A stretch of DNA of 64,000 bases from Doris montereyensis (GCA_037039925.1 JAXRKP010000567.1:171001-235000), one strand, 5' to 3'. Numbered from the stretch's first letter, positions 10,326 to 23,013 are shown. Translations and numbers: made by a program. Notes: generated by a model not told the origin, from the letters alone.

Positions 10326-10947
10326 GTAAGTAAGTGTCTGTTGTCTAATGAGAAATTCATGACAAAAATCCAGATACTGACTCTGAGAGATGAAAACAGA
10401 TTTAAGGACCTATACCTTACTACAGAATAAAGCCTTATAAGGAACACCTGAAAGCTATGGGAACAGTAACCTATGGTCTTTACTTTGATTCCCCACCGCA
10501 AGGCAAGTGATCATACAACTCCTTTTAGATTCTTGTAGCAGGGAAGATATGATGTAGCTATAACGTGCTTGAACGTGTCGGATCTGAAATACTCTATTTC
10601 AATATTGTAGAATAAACAATGTGCATCATCCAGGCATTCCTACTTCAGTCATATCAATTTGATACTGTGTGATGTAAATATTAAAAATCACTGTTAATTA
10701 GACATATATCACTGGGAGAACATTCAATGGTCAAGACTTTGAATCAATTAATGAAAGATTAATAGCGCCTAGTGCTATTTTACATTCGATACCCCCTTGC
10801 AAATATTAGTACAAAATTTTGATTCACGTTGGCACTAGTACTTTATGAAACAGAGTTGTTTTTTTTAACTGAATATAAGCATTACATATGATATATGACA
10901 GTGCAAAACCGTCACCTTTACCACGCATTCAGTCCACAGTTACTTAC

Positions 10948-11105
10948 AGTGATGGTGGGATACAGGATGTGGTCCATGTAAATTGGCAACAGCGTCAGAA
11001 ATCCGTCACTGCCGGCAGTCGTCATCGTGTAGCAGGTGTGGTCTGTTTCCGTCCAGGCATTGGTTCCCGAGGCCAGGCAGCGGTTGGCAAACTGATCCAA
11101 GACTC
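10948..11105 (-). CDS. M16 metallopeptidase exon 3
   Basis: The acceptor is CTGCCAG/GAGTCTTGG and the donor ATCACT/GTAAGT. It encodes VLDQFANRCLASGTNAWTET, DHTCYTMTTAGSDGFLTLLP and IYMDHILYPTIT. 'LASGTNAWTxTDHTCYT' is a hallmark of this M16 group. The exon begins with two bases (GA) of a glycine codon and so needs one base from exon 2, but exon 2 ends in phase 0. A missing G at either side of the junction would explain it. Confidence 0.9.
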
Positions 11106-11489
11106 CTGGCAGAGAAAACGAATTCAACTTTGTACTGTATCAGTTTGTAAACCTCTACGTGTTACATTTGCTAAGTTGAGTGCATGAATGTGATCAACCT
11201 TTTCAGATTGTGCAATGTATACCTGTCCACTGTCCACCACCATAGGAGGTTTCTGTATTAAGAAGAAGAAAAAGCAAAAAAAAAAAAGAAGAAGAAGAAG
11301 AAGAAATAAATGTTACAGATTCACAAATATTGTCCTAAGAAGTAGCATATAAAGTACAGTGCAGGGCATATAGTTTTTAAGAATGGCAGTGATCAAAAGA
11401 CATTTGTATAAAAGAATCAGCATAAAATACAGATGTTTATTATAAAAGAATGCTCAATATTTTCCATCATGTGACATTGACCTACTCAC

Positions 11490-11572
11490 CTTGTACGGGA
11501 AATCTTCACTGCCAAGAAAAATCAAATGTTCCAATGTGTGTGGAAGACCATCGTCATCATGGGCCTCTGTCG
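11490..11572 (-). CDS. M16 metallopeptidase exon 2 (zinc site)
   Basis: The acceptor is TTGAACAG/CGACAG and the donor TACAAG/GTGAGT. It reads ATEAHDDDGLPHTLEHLIFL and GSEDFPYK. HTLEH is the inverted HxxEH zinc-binding and catalytic motif of inverzincins: two histidine ligands and the glutamate base. The first codon is shared with exon 1 (G + CG = Ala) in correct phase. The exit phase conflicts by one base with exon 3. Confidence 0.93.
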
Positions 11573-12083
11573 CTGTTCAACATCCATTGGAGATGAATTA
11601 ATTTAATTTAAATTAGAAAATATATATATATATATATTAATAGCAATCTATTTTGTTGATCTATATATATGCCTGTAATCTAATACAATCTTTAAAAACT
11701 CGCTAATTTTCTGTCATGCCAACTAGCGACCAATCACTGTGAAATTTTGTTAAAAAATATTGTCAAAAGCTTTAAGTGGAATCCTTTACATAAATATATG
11801 TTCAGATCCCTATAATTTGATTTAATTATCATGTAAATAACAAAATTTACCAAAATTAGGTTTGTCCCCATTCAAAGTGCTGTCATGGGTGCTTTTTTTA
11901 TTGACTATTTTTATGAATCAATCATCTTGTGTGACTATCTAAATAAAACATCCCACACAGTACAATTTTAAGTTTTACTACCGCATTACCAAAACATTAA
12001 TTTTGTAGTTGTTTTGAGCACGATTTTATCACTCCCAGATCTACCTGCAGTATGGAATACAGTGGTAAGGGAGGGAGGGGGGC

Positions 12084-12190
12084 ACCTGGACTGGCCAGTT
12101 TTGGACCAAAAAGGTTGATTTTCTGTTCTTTGCATATTCGGGTAGAATGAGTTCATGGCAGAAAAAAATGTCTAAATAATATGACGTATA
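12084..12190 (+). repeat. Direct repeat X, left copy
   Basis: Begins 'cctggactggccagttttgg' and continues 'gattttctgttctttgcata', 'catggcagaaaaaaatgtc'. The same sequence, same orientation, recurs at 15135-15251. The two copies flank the inverted arms Y. A run of G stands immediately before both copies. Confidence 0.85.
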
Positions 12191-12215
12191 TTTTTTTTTT
12201 ATACTAAATATATTG

Positions 12216-12698
12216 TAGGCGAGGGTACGTAAAAACAATCAAAATTTTGACGTAAATTACCCTTACACTGACTGAGAAAATGGCAGGAAAAACCCGTATA
12301 TTGGTGGTTAATAGCCAAATGTGGCAACACACGAATTGACCTCGTTTTGCCAACACCGACGATACGCGTCTCCCATCGCTGTGTGATATAAAAAGCGCCC
12401 GTGTGTATGTAAACACGTGCACAAGCATAGGATATAGAGGAAAAGAACAAAAAACTGGTCATTTCGACGTCTGTTTTCACAACAGTGCACATCTAAACCT
12501 AGATTTATAATCCTATTTACATAAGTAACAATGCCAGAGACTGTCGAAAGAGTAAGGGGGCTGCTAGAACAAGGGAAACCTGTCTGAAGCGTTTGTTTTG
12601 AGTTATTTTCTGTTGATTGTTTTACTTGCATTTTTCTCAAAAATGTAGTTTTTCCACTAAAATTCTATCTCCTCCGCCATTTACCGAACGATTTGTAT
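12216..12698 (+). repeat. Inverted arm Y, left copy
   Basis: About 480 bp that match 14532-15057 in reverse orientation. Shared landmarks: 'gcgagggt', 'caaaattttgacgtaaatta', 'cacatctaaacctagattta', 'gtaagggggctgctag' and 'ctcctccgccatttacc'. On the minus strand 12199-12492 is open for 97 codons, with counterparts of the same residues in the other arm (for example HLAINHQYTGF versus HLAISRQYTGF). It is unknown whether this ever codes. Confidence 0.88.
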
Positions 12699-13138
12699 AT
12701 ATGTGGCACACAGGTTCCTCTTGTCAATGTTAATAGAATGACGTCATTTTTTTATTATATACATATTGTAAACTTTTTGAGAAAAAATTATTTTGTAATA
12801 AAAATGCTGTTTTTGTACATTTACGAATAGTATTTTCAAAAATTCATTAAAGAAAAACTATCCAAAATATTGAAAGAACCCGACGTCACTCTTGAGATAT
12901 TGAATGGAAAAGACGATCTGCACAGGTTTTGAGTTATTTTATTCACAACTAAGGGAGGAGATAGATTTTGAAAATTGAGTCAAAATCCAAGATGGCGGCC
13001 ATTTCTATGGCAACCAAGGACGCTACAAATTATTCAATGCTATAGGATGACTGTATTTTGACAGTTACTCATGTACATACTAAAAGCAAAAGCCAAACTC
13101 AAAAAAAAAAAAATCACTTCCTTAAACGCCTATGATAT

Positions 13139-13560
13139 GCCCGGGGTTGGGAAGCAGAGGAAACAGGCATTTATGGAAAAATTGGTCAGGGCAAAAAATT
13201 GGAGATGATCACTGAGGGAGTTAATCGAGTATGGTTCAGAGATTAGGACAATCGACGGATATCTAGCTCTGGACACAAGGAGAAATGCCATTGAGATGAT
13301 GGGGTTCCAACAAATTTTGAGAAACTGGACAGAGACGATAACAAACAAAGAAGTCTTGAGGATGGCATAAGCTGAAAGAACACTAATCGAAACTGTTCAG
13401 GAATACGAGATGAAATTCTTTGGCCACATCATAAAAAGCGTTGGTTTATCGAAAAATGAATGGAAAGTGAAAAGATTGAGGCAAGATAAATCTAGGACAA
13501 TGACTACATTCCTCAGCAGCCTTGAACAGTACGAAAAGACTCATCTCAAAAACATCGGCT
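13139..13560 (+). mobile_element. LINE reverse-transcriptase C-terminal fragment
   Basis: Broken frames read EMMGFQQILRNWTETITNKE, VLRMA, then ALIETVQEYEMKFFGHIIKS and TTFLSSLEQYEKTH. This is the RT C-terminal segment of a non-LTR element ('ExxMLRISWxxxxTNxEVLRMA...LRFFGHI...FLxSLExW'). Several frameshifts and a stop make it dead. It sits between the inverted arms Y. Confidence 0.8.
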
Positions 13561-13597
13561 TCCAATCTGAGTCACTATTTAGTGCCTTTCTTTTACA

Positions 13598-14480
13598 TGT
13601 ATGCCTTTTACTACCTGCTCTGTCCTTCTTGTATGTGCCCTGTTTTTTTCACATCATGCCCTCTTTACTACTTGTTCCTTGTTCTTTATATGTGTGCCCT
13701 GATCTTCATGTATGTGCCCTGTCCTTATGTAATGCCCTTTACTACTTGTTCCTTATATGTGTGGCCTGTTCTTTATATATATATATGTGTCCTGTCCTTA
13801 AATGTCCTTTACTACTCGTTCCTTATGTGTGTGTAGCCTGTTCTTCATATATATGTCATTATCCTTTTTAAATGTCCTTTACTACTTGTTCCTTATATGT
13901 GTGGCCTGTTCTTTATATATGTGTCCTGTCCTTAAATGTCCTTTACTACATATATATGTTCCTTATGTAGCCTGTTCTTTATATATGTCATTATCCTTTT
14001 TAAATGTCCTTTACTACTTGTTCCTTATGTGTGTAGCCTGTTCTTCATATATATGTCATATCCTTTTTAAATGTCCTTTACTACTTGTTCCTTATGTGTG
14101 TGGCCTGTTCTTCATATATAATGTCATATCCTTTTTAAATGTCCTTTACTACTTGTTCCTTATGTGTGTGGCCTGTTCTTCATATATGTCATATCCTTTT
14201 TAAATGTCCTTTACTACTTGTTCCTTATGTGTGTGGCCTGTTCTTCATATATATATATGTCATATCCTTTTTAAATGTCCTTTACTACTTGTTCTTCATA
14301 TATATGTCATATCCTTTTTAAATGTCCTTTACTACTTGTTCCTTGTAGCCTGTTCTTCATATATATGTCATATCCTTTTAAAATGTCCTTTACTACTTGT
14401 TCCTTATAATGTGTGTAGCCTGTTCTTCATATATATATATATATGTATATATCCTTTTTAAATGTCCTTTACTACTTGTT
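13598..14480. repeat. About 66-bp minisatellite, T-rich
   Basis: About 13 units built on 'aaatgtcctttactacttgt', 'tccttatgtgtgtggcctgt', 'tcttcatatatatgtcatat' and 'cctttttaaatg'. An internal (AT)n of varying length changes the unit size. The multiple overlapping open frames here are by-products of the period. It fills the centre of the Y...Y' structure. Confidence 0.93.
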
Positions 14481-14531
14481 TCTTATGTTTACAAAATATA
14501 AAAAAAACCAACGTCATTGTGTGCCAAATAT

Positions 14532-15057
14532 AATACAAATTGTTTGGTAAATGGCGGAGGAGACAGAATTTCAGTGTGAAAAAAATACATAAAAAATAAT
14601 TTCGAGAAAATGCAAGTAAAAAAATCAAAAGAAAATAACACACAACAAACGCTCCAGATGGGTTTCCCTTGTTGTAGCAGCCCCCTTACTCTTTCAACAG
14701 TCTATAGCATTGTTACTAATGTAAAGATGAGTATAAATCTAGGTTTAGATGTGCACTAATCTAAAGACATGTCAAAACGACCATTTTTTTGTTTTTTTCC
14801 CTTTATTCCTATGCTTATGCGCGTGTTTACATGTGGACACACTGACGCACAACGCCCCTTGTGTCACACGACGATGGGCCGAATCAATGCGCGGTGTTGG
14901 GAGAAGCCAGGCGACCTTGGTGTTGTCCCATTTGGCGATTAGCCGCCAATACACAGGGTTTTACTGCCATCTTCTGTCAGTGTTTGGGTAATTTACGTCA
15001 AAATTTTGACTGGTTTTACCCACCCTCGCCTACAAAGCATTATACCACTTTTCCGTA
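14532..15057 (-). repeat. Inverted arm Y, right copy
   Basis: Reverse-complement partner of 12216-12698, with scattered substitutions and small indels. Its plus-strand frame at 14749-14991 reads RRWAESMRGVGRSQATLVLS and HLAISRQYTGFYCHLLSVFG, comparable with the left arm. The frame then breaks relative to the left copy. Confidence 0.88.
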
Positions 15058-15134
15058 TATATATAAATTGAAGTGACCATTTTATGGATACCTGAGATCA
15101 TAAAAAAAGGCTATTCACCTTGGGGGGGGGGGGG

Positions 15135-15251
15135 CCTGGACTGGCGAGTTTGGGACTAAAAGTTTGATTTTCTGTTCTTTGCATGAATATTCAAGTAGAA
15201 CGATCATTTATCTACAAGTTCGTGGCAGAAAAATGTCCATATATATGATGT
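15135..15251 (+). repeat. Direct repeat X, right copy
   Basis: Begins 'cctggactggcgagtttggg' and continues 'gattttctgttctttgcatg' and 'cgtggcagaaaaatgtcc'. It has the same orientation as the copy at 12084, although the arms between them are inverted. It is preceded by a run of 12 G. Confidence 0.85.
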
Positions 15252-15564
15252 CTTTCTTTTCAAAATCTTGAGAAACAACAATGGCAGCACGAAGTCTTCG
15301 ATTATACGATTCCTTTTCCACATGGAAACATCTTTTTGGTTTTTTTAATCACAGAAATATACTTTAATTGTCGCAAACTAAAGTCCCTATTTTGCATTTG
15401 CTTATTATTGTCAGTAATACGAAACTAATATTATATATGTAGTAATGGTGAAGTATAAGTCTTGGGATCTGTGGAAAGGAGTAGCTATGGGGATACAACA
15501 GGGAAGTATCAATGGAAAGAGAGTTCAAACCACGATACAAATACAAGCCGTGAGTACTGACAGA

Positions 15565-15895
15565 AAGTTTACATTCATCCAGCGCTCAGTACTCGCTCTG
15601 CAAGTTATCCCACGCACAGCGCTCGTCGCCTACCACCACCAATCAGCGCGGTGGGGAAGGAAAATCTTCCGCTTAGCGATAGCGTTGCCATGACCTGTTT
15701 TCATCCGTTCAGCGCCCAGCGCTCGCCGTAAGATTTTAGTTCCGTTCAGCGTTCGTCGCTTCCCCATCAGCGCTAAAATCTTCCGCTTAGTGCTAGCGCT
15801 GCCGGGACGTGTTTACATCCATTCAACGCCCAGCGCTCGCCGTAAGATTTTTAGTTCCATTCAGCGTTCGTCGCTCCCCCATCAGCGGCCTAAAA
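15565..15895. repeat. GC-rich tandem repeat, about 125-130 bp period
   Basis: About two and a half units with landmarks 'cgcccagcgctcgccgtaag', 'gttcagcgttcgtcgc', 'ccatcagcgc', and 'aaatcttccgcttagtg'. AGCGCT/AGCGTT words recur every 15-25 bp, so the stretch is CpG-rich against an AT-rich background. It lies in M16 intron 1, 160-490 bp downstream of the first coding exon. Confidence 0.8.
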
Positions 15896-16055
15896 TTAAT
15901 GAAGTCGAAAGGATAACTGGTTGCAAAGTCTATCCCGTCAATGTACCAAGTTAGCACCAACAACTCAGCCAACTAGCCCAACTTTTTCCTGACTATGGAA
16001 ATGCTTCCTCTTTATTTTTCTCAAAAGATTACAACATCATAGTCTAGTTATTTAC

Positions 16056-16194
16056 CGAGACAAAGAAATCCATTCACGATAGGCCCATCAACTTGGGCAA
16101 TAGCGACCGTGAGGCCAGTTTTGCTGGACTTGTACTTGGAAACAGGGAAAGTCCCATTGCATGTGACTTCGTATTGAAGCTGAAAATTATTCAT
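16056..16194 (-). CDS. M16 metallopeptidase exon 1 (start codon)
   Basis: It opens with ATG at 16192-16194 and ends CTCG/GTAAAT in phase 1. The 46 codons begin MNNFQLQYEVTCNGTFPVSK and continue YKSSKTGLTVAIAQVDGPIV and NGFLCL. Relatives begin at nearly the same place ('FQLxxxVxxNGKxPVxKYxSxxTGLTV'), so this ATG is the likely start although the upstream frame stays open for 36 codons. No signal peptide is visible, so a cytosolic or organellar place is not decided. It joins exon 2 in phase. Confidence 0.9.
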
Positions 16195-16891
16195 AACGGT
16201 CGATCTATATTTCCGAAATCCTTTTGCGTAGATCGGGTAGTTTGGGATTAAACACAGAGACTTTCCAATTCGAAATGTTCCCAAAAACGAAAGAAATCTC
16301 ATTCAACAAATTGAAACTCTAGATCTCTGGCGCCGGTTGCCATCAGTCGCTGATGTAAAGGAAGGACAGTCGGATAATCGAATATAAGTATTTATAATTG
16401 AAGTATTCGTAGATCAACATATTCCATTTCTCTTTCTTCTATTCACGATGGATCGTCGGGACGTTCACATGCGATGGTATTGAGAAATTACCAAAACAAA
16501 CGACTAATCTTACCTCCCTAAGCTAAACCTTCCAACCAATGTGCTAATGCAAGGCCGTCTCTAATATTAGATACGGCCTTGGCCTTGGCTAATGTCCCAA
16601 GATTGGACTACCAGTAGCGGATTGAGCGACTTTTGAAGTGCCATCGTTTCAAAATTTTGAAATTGGGCGACGTTTCTTTTGAGCTACTTTTGATATTATT
16701 TACTTATTACCAGGGGTGTTTTCTGCTTGGTTTTTTTGGGTGCTTGGAACCACCTATAAAATATTGCATTACACCGAAAAGGAACTTTTTTAAAAATTTC
16801 TTAGCAATACACTCATCACATAAACTTGCTTTACCGAACACACACACGCCAGTGTTACAATATTTTACAACTCCTCCCCGTCAGTAGGGCT

Positions 16892-16908
16892 ATTGGTAAC
16901 GTCACGCA
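16892..16908 (-). promoter_or_regulatory. CCAAT plus CRE-like motif, candidate M16 promoter
   Basis: On the minus strand this reads CGTGACGTTACCAAT: a CRE-like TGACGTTA directly followed by a CCAAT box, about 700 bp upstream of the M16 start codon. A near-identical word (one mismatch) stands at 18039-18053. Presence of motifs only; no start site can be read from the sequence. Confidence 0.3.
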
Positions 16909-16937
16909 CGCAGCCGTAGACGCGGTAGCTTCTCCTG

Positions 16938-17209
<272 letters not shown>

Positions 17210-17481
17210 AGACCCATGGTGCCCTTCCCCAAAGTGAACCTAGTGAGCTTAATTAACTGTACAAAAATATTCACAGCATAAGGCAAAGGTCGTGATATTC
17301 CTTTCTTCAATGAATGATAAACTTTTGGAGCCAGGTATCAATCTGTCCTCCAACCGACGAGGTGTGGCCAGCGCGCAGTTCCCGTTGGTCGACAATAATA
17401 TCTTTTTTTATCTCGATTCAAGCCATCGAGGTTTGGAAGCTAGGTTCAAGCTGACATACTGATAGACACTAATGCTGTTGT

Positions 17482-17898
<417 letters not shown>

Positions 17899-18699
17899 TT
17901 ATTAAGTCTGCGGACTCGGCATGCATAAATTGTTTTCAAACAGTAACGTAAGTGCTATTACTATTACTATTATGATCTATATCAGTTGTCTAAAAGTATG
18001 ATGTTGTTACAGTATTATATCCTGGCACCACCTGAAATATTGGTTACGTCACGCCTCTGCTTGTTACAATAAGTTTTTTTATTACTTTAAGTATGCATTG
18101 TATAGTTGCAAAATAATTCTTACTTCTTAACATTACTTAGCGTTGATTTCCAGCACAGGTTCTAATGATCCTCTTCGTTGGACTCACGTTCTTGTTTGTC
18201 TTTCTTATTGCGTGTTGTGGTTGTGGTTTTATAGTATAGACTATTCCTGCTCCCGTCAGAACTTATCAAGCCTATTCTTTAGTGTATCTAGAATCTTGGC
18301 GTATATGATTCTATGTGGAAAACGACAATAGATGAATTAAGTTGTAAACTGTTCTAAAGTTGTGCCATTCTCACACTAAAACTAAATGTTCCGAAAGATG
18401 GAATAATTCACATATTTTGTTTCCTCTAGCTTCTTTTCGTACAGAAATATCAGACGCTCTTTTGATGAAGCTCCTTTCTTTTCCATCATAAACTTGAACA
18501 GCGTAGTTCTGACATACATAATATAATTTACAGTAAAAAATTCCCCATCCCCACTGTCACACATTTTCGTCAATTCGTACGACGCCCGTGTGTCATACAT
18601 ATGTCCTACGACCGTCGTATGGAAATTGTCGCCTGGTCTTGTCTTTGATTTCTACCTATTAGAGTATTAGGCCTTTGAATTAAATTTCACATTCCTCTT

Positions 18700-19510
<811 letters not shown>

Positions 19511-19852
19511 GTTGGTCGTGATGTATGTAGCTATGCTTACATATGACATTGGATGTGGTATCAATGGATGGATGGATTAACGATTACAAATGAAATATAA
19601 AGTGATCAACAACTCTTTGTCGCTTCATCCATGTTTTTTTTATTTACGGAAGGACGTGCATTGTGCATAACTACACTAGTTTGATTAATTCCTTTGTCTT
19701 GTCTTAAGGGTTGTATACAATTGTTATGTCAAGATTGAATAAAAGGTGGTTACCAAAACTAAATTAAAGATGAATGATAATAATACATAATTATTATAAT
19801 GAGATTGAGATAACAATGAATGATTAAATGATGGTGAGTTTATACTCAACAT

Positions 19853-19855
<3 letters not shown>

Positions 19856-19895
<40 letters not shown>

Positions 19896-19900
19896 GTAGT

Positions 19901-19964
<64 letters not shown>

Positions 19965-19971
19965 TAGTAGT

Positions 19972-20049
<78 letters not shown>

Positions 20050-20051
20050 CA
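19856..20051. repeat. (TTA)n then (TAG)n microsatellite
   Basis: About 40 bp of TTA, then about 155 bp of TAG with three TTAG slips that reset the phase. Same orientation as the 18.7-kb array. Confidence 0.99.
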
Positions 20052-20554
20052 GAAGTGATATGTACTAGTAAAGTAATGTAGAATAACAGAGATATATAAT
20101 TTAAAAAAAGAAGATACCGAAGGGTTGGTGTCGGGAATTCTAAAATGGAAAAATAAGCCCCAAAATAGATTTTGGATAGGCCTAAAAATAGTCAATGTGA
20201 TTTCCACAAAAGAGCTTGCAAGTGGTGTGAGTTTAAGTTAAGTCAATACTCGATAAAGAAAAATCGGGAAATCGATTCTAAATTAATTACTGTTGATATT
20301 CATTTGATGTAATTGAGTTCAATTGAAAATTCTAACATTTATATAACAGTTAGACCTACCTATTTTCTTAGGACATCCTGATTCAATACATATATGCCTG
20401 AATTAAACAAATGATAACATCGTATAACATAAACAGCAATATTCATGAAGCAGTTCAAAACATTTGATGTTGTTCATGAACATGTAAAGAAATATTAAGA
20501 TATTTTTTTCTTTATCAGTTCTCATTCTACCATCCAGTATATGAGTTTAGACGC

Positions 20555-21291
20555 TCGAAATAATCTTTGTCCAGGCTAACCTGTCCTGAAATTTTCTGTC
20601 GCCTCACGTAAAGGTTAAATTTCTTTGCTTTAGTGCCTCTTCCATACATATCTTCTTCGAGTGGTTAGACTGCACGACCGACGTTGTGTTCCTTGGGATA
20701 GACATTTAACACACATATCTTCACTCGACCCAGGTGCAAATAGGTACAAGCACTAATTTGGGAATTGAACTTGTGTCAGACTAGTGTCATGTCCAGGAGG
20801 TGATTTTTATCACCTGTTGCTCTTCAGACTAACAAAAAAGGACCCAACAGGATAAGCTCCTGCTTTATGGTCTTGAAGGAACACTATTATTTTTATATGA
20901 TCTTCTACCCACTTTCCCCCGGTTTGCCTTTTTGGTTTCTTACATTGGATGTTAGCATTGTATACACGATACTGATTTAGCTACTGGCTGTTTTCTTATA
21001 ATTCATTCTGTAAACGTGCTCAGACCATATGAGATGATTTATTTCGATCTTAGTTTTTATGCCATTTGTTTTCATCTCTTATTTTTGTATTTCTAATTTT
21101 GTCTCTGTTAGTTTTCCTACTTCTCTTCTTTCCATTTCAGCTGCTTGTACTCTACTGTATTCCATAAAGTCGAAGGTCGAAGTTTCATTACCACAGAGGA
21201 GAGTTGGACAATAAACTTTGTTGTATACAGCCATTTTGATTTCTGTTGACAATTCAATTCTTGTTTGCCTATACATACATGTATTTCTCAA
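20555..21291 (-). mobile_element. LINE fragment (RT C-terminal half), split by a SINE
   Basis: The minus-strand frame at 21079-21291 reads RIELSTEIKMAVYNKVYCPT and LLCGNETSTF, then RVQAAEMERREVGKLTETKL. This is the segment 'EVKMxVYxxVxxPTLLYGSExW...VQAAEMRxLRRV' of non-LTR reverse transcriptases. The tail at 20555-20655 and 20885-21010 matches the LINE end at 4085-4300. A family A SINE (20660-20885) interrupts it. Together with 22441-22760 this looks like one element whose middle is replaced by microsatellites. Confidence 0.8.
20660..20885 (+). mobile_element. SINE family A inserted in a LINE
   Basis: Head truncated after 'gtggttagactgc'. Body: 'cgacgttgtgttccttggga', 'cactcgacccaggtgcaaat', 'gtcagactagtgtcatgtcc', 'ggtgatttttatcacc', ending 'gctttatggtcttgaaggaa'. 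LINE sequence continues on both sides. Confidence 0.82.
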
Positions 21292-21439
21292 ATGGTAATA
21301 TATATTACTCTACAGTATGCTTTTTTCAAGAATCTATAGCTCCTCCCTTATCATCAAATGTCTTTTATAATTCAATAAAACAGAGGTGCACGTCAATGTT
21401 TATTTCAAGGAATATTTCTATTTTATGTCTACTTGCAAA

Positions 21440-21852
<413 letters not shown>

Positions 21853-22019
21853 GCAGTAGGGATCTAGTAGATTATACATGATACTATATATATAATAACA
21901 TTATCTAGTAGGCTATCATATAATAACAATACTAATGATAATACATGTACCGTAATACAAAAATAAAAATAATAGTAATAATGGTAATAATGATATAATG
22001 ACAACAATGACAACAATGA

Positions 22020-22098
22020 TAATGATAATGATTTTAATGATAATGATAATGATAATGATAATGATAATGATAATGATAATGATAATGATAAGATAATG

Positions 22099-22130
<32 letters not shown>
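22020..22130. repeat. (GATAAT)n microsatellite
   Basis: About 17 hexamer units GATAAT with one GATAAG slip, inside a wider A/T-rich stretch of AAT, GAT and AATAAT words from 21930. Confidence 0.97.
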
Positions 22131-22131
<1 letters not shown>

Positions 22132-22182
22132 TTAAAGATAATAATAATATGACAATAATAATAGTAATAATGATATTGATGA

Positions 22183-22337
<155 letters not shown>

Positions 22338-22440
22338 GTTTGGTCCATAAGCTATTAATAATTTGTTTTCTCGTCCTTCTGGTTTAATATTTACCTCTAA
22401 TAGCCGTGGGCTTATAAATTTCCAACTTTTTTGTAGCTTT

Positions 22441-22760
22441 TCATGCCTTTTTATGCACTAGGAGGCCTACTCCTGCTCTAGCTCTATCTTTGACATCTAC
22501 TCCTTGTCCTTTTTTCTTTGTTTCTGTAATGGCCAAAATACCTACTTTGAATTTTTCCATTTCTTCAATTAATTCTAACTCTTTTCCATTTATTGCCCTA
22601 ACATTCCATGTTCCAAAAATCACAGTCCGTGTTCGTTTCAAGTTCGTCTTCCAAAGATCAGGCCGGTTTTATGCCTTTTACTTCTCTGAATCAGGTTGTT
22701 TTGGATAAGCAGGGGATTAGCCCACTGTACCCTAGGTAGATGGTGGGGCTGCCACATTGA
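22441..22760 (-). mobile_element. LINE 5' end with endonuclease N-terminus
   Basis: The minus-strand frame reads VIFGTWNVRAINGKELELIE, EMEKFKVGILAITETKKKGQ, then GVLLVHKKA-like residues. 'TWNVRxxNxxKLELIxxEMxxxxxDILxIxExxxxG' is the start of the apurinic-type endonuclease of RTE/CR1-like LINEs. Upstream (22650-22760) lies the usual 5' leader 'gagggcctcaatgtggcagc', 'cccaccatctacctagggta'. The reading frame stops at the microsatellite side. Confidence 0.85.
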
Positions 22761-22990
22761 GGCCCTCTACCAGGCCTTGTTATTTTCTGTCAGGATTAAC
22801 TCCCTTAGCCTTTAGTCATTCAAGACCAGCCTGCAAGGAAGCAGGTTGTTTTCTTTCAGGGTTAACTCCCTTAGCCTTTGGTCATTCAAGACCGGCCTGC
22901 AAGGCAGCATGTTGCTTTCTGTCAGGGTTAACTCCCTTAGCCTTTGGTCAACCAAGACCCGCCTGCAAGGCAGCAGGAGACTCGTGGAGA
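22757..22990 (-). repeat. Three tandem 66-bp monomers at the LINE 5' end
   Basis: Three and a bit units of about 66 bp with 'gttaactcccttagcctttg', 'gtcattcaagaccggcctgc' and 'aaggcagcaggttg'. On the minus strand they stand directly upstream of the LINE leader. Tandem 5' monomers that carry the promoter are known from some LINEs, such as mouse L1; the same role here is inference. Confidence 0.8.
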
Positions 22991-23010
22991 GTGGAGTCCT
23001 CTACTCCCCG

Positions 23011-23013
23011 TAC

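Larger units (their letters stand above)
1351..16194 (-). other. Gene span: M16 metallopeptidase (C05D11.1-like), 5' part
   Basis: Nine exons on the minus strand together encode roughly the first 390 residues of an M16 zinc metallopeptidase. Proteins of this group are usually about 1000 residues, so the remainder lies left of the window. The order is: N-terminal strand, exon with the inverted zinc motif HTLEH, conserved LASGTNAW segment, exon with VYCEMQ (the E is the expected third zinc ligand), YHKDFYRPENLC, PWQNPVPSLP, PSEDEEYG, IQRDMVEIEDPY, and a helix with MKRMTSVIHR. M16 enzymes cut peptides inside a clamshell of two homologous halves; this subgroup, which includes yeast YOL098C, is poorly characterised. 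Exons 5 to 9 join in perfect phase. Exons 2 to 4 show phase conflicts and a frameshift (see the exon entries). Introns hold SINEs, LINE tails, a hAT MITE, a TIR element and two minisatellites. Confidence 0.9.

Noticed and set aside
13410..14461. Series of plus-strand frames with hydrophobic repeats (LYYLFLMCVACSSYI) that look like membrane proteins
   Set aside because: They come from the T-rich 66-bp minisatellite and shift frame with each (AT)n length change.
1351..16194. M16 gene as a processed or dead pseudogene
   Set aside because: It keeps introns and correct splice sites, and exons 5-9 and 1-2 are clean. Lesions cluster in a short stretch and resemble indel errors seen in the other genes.
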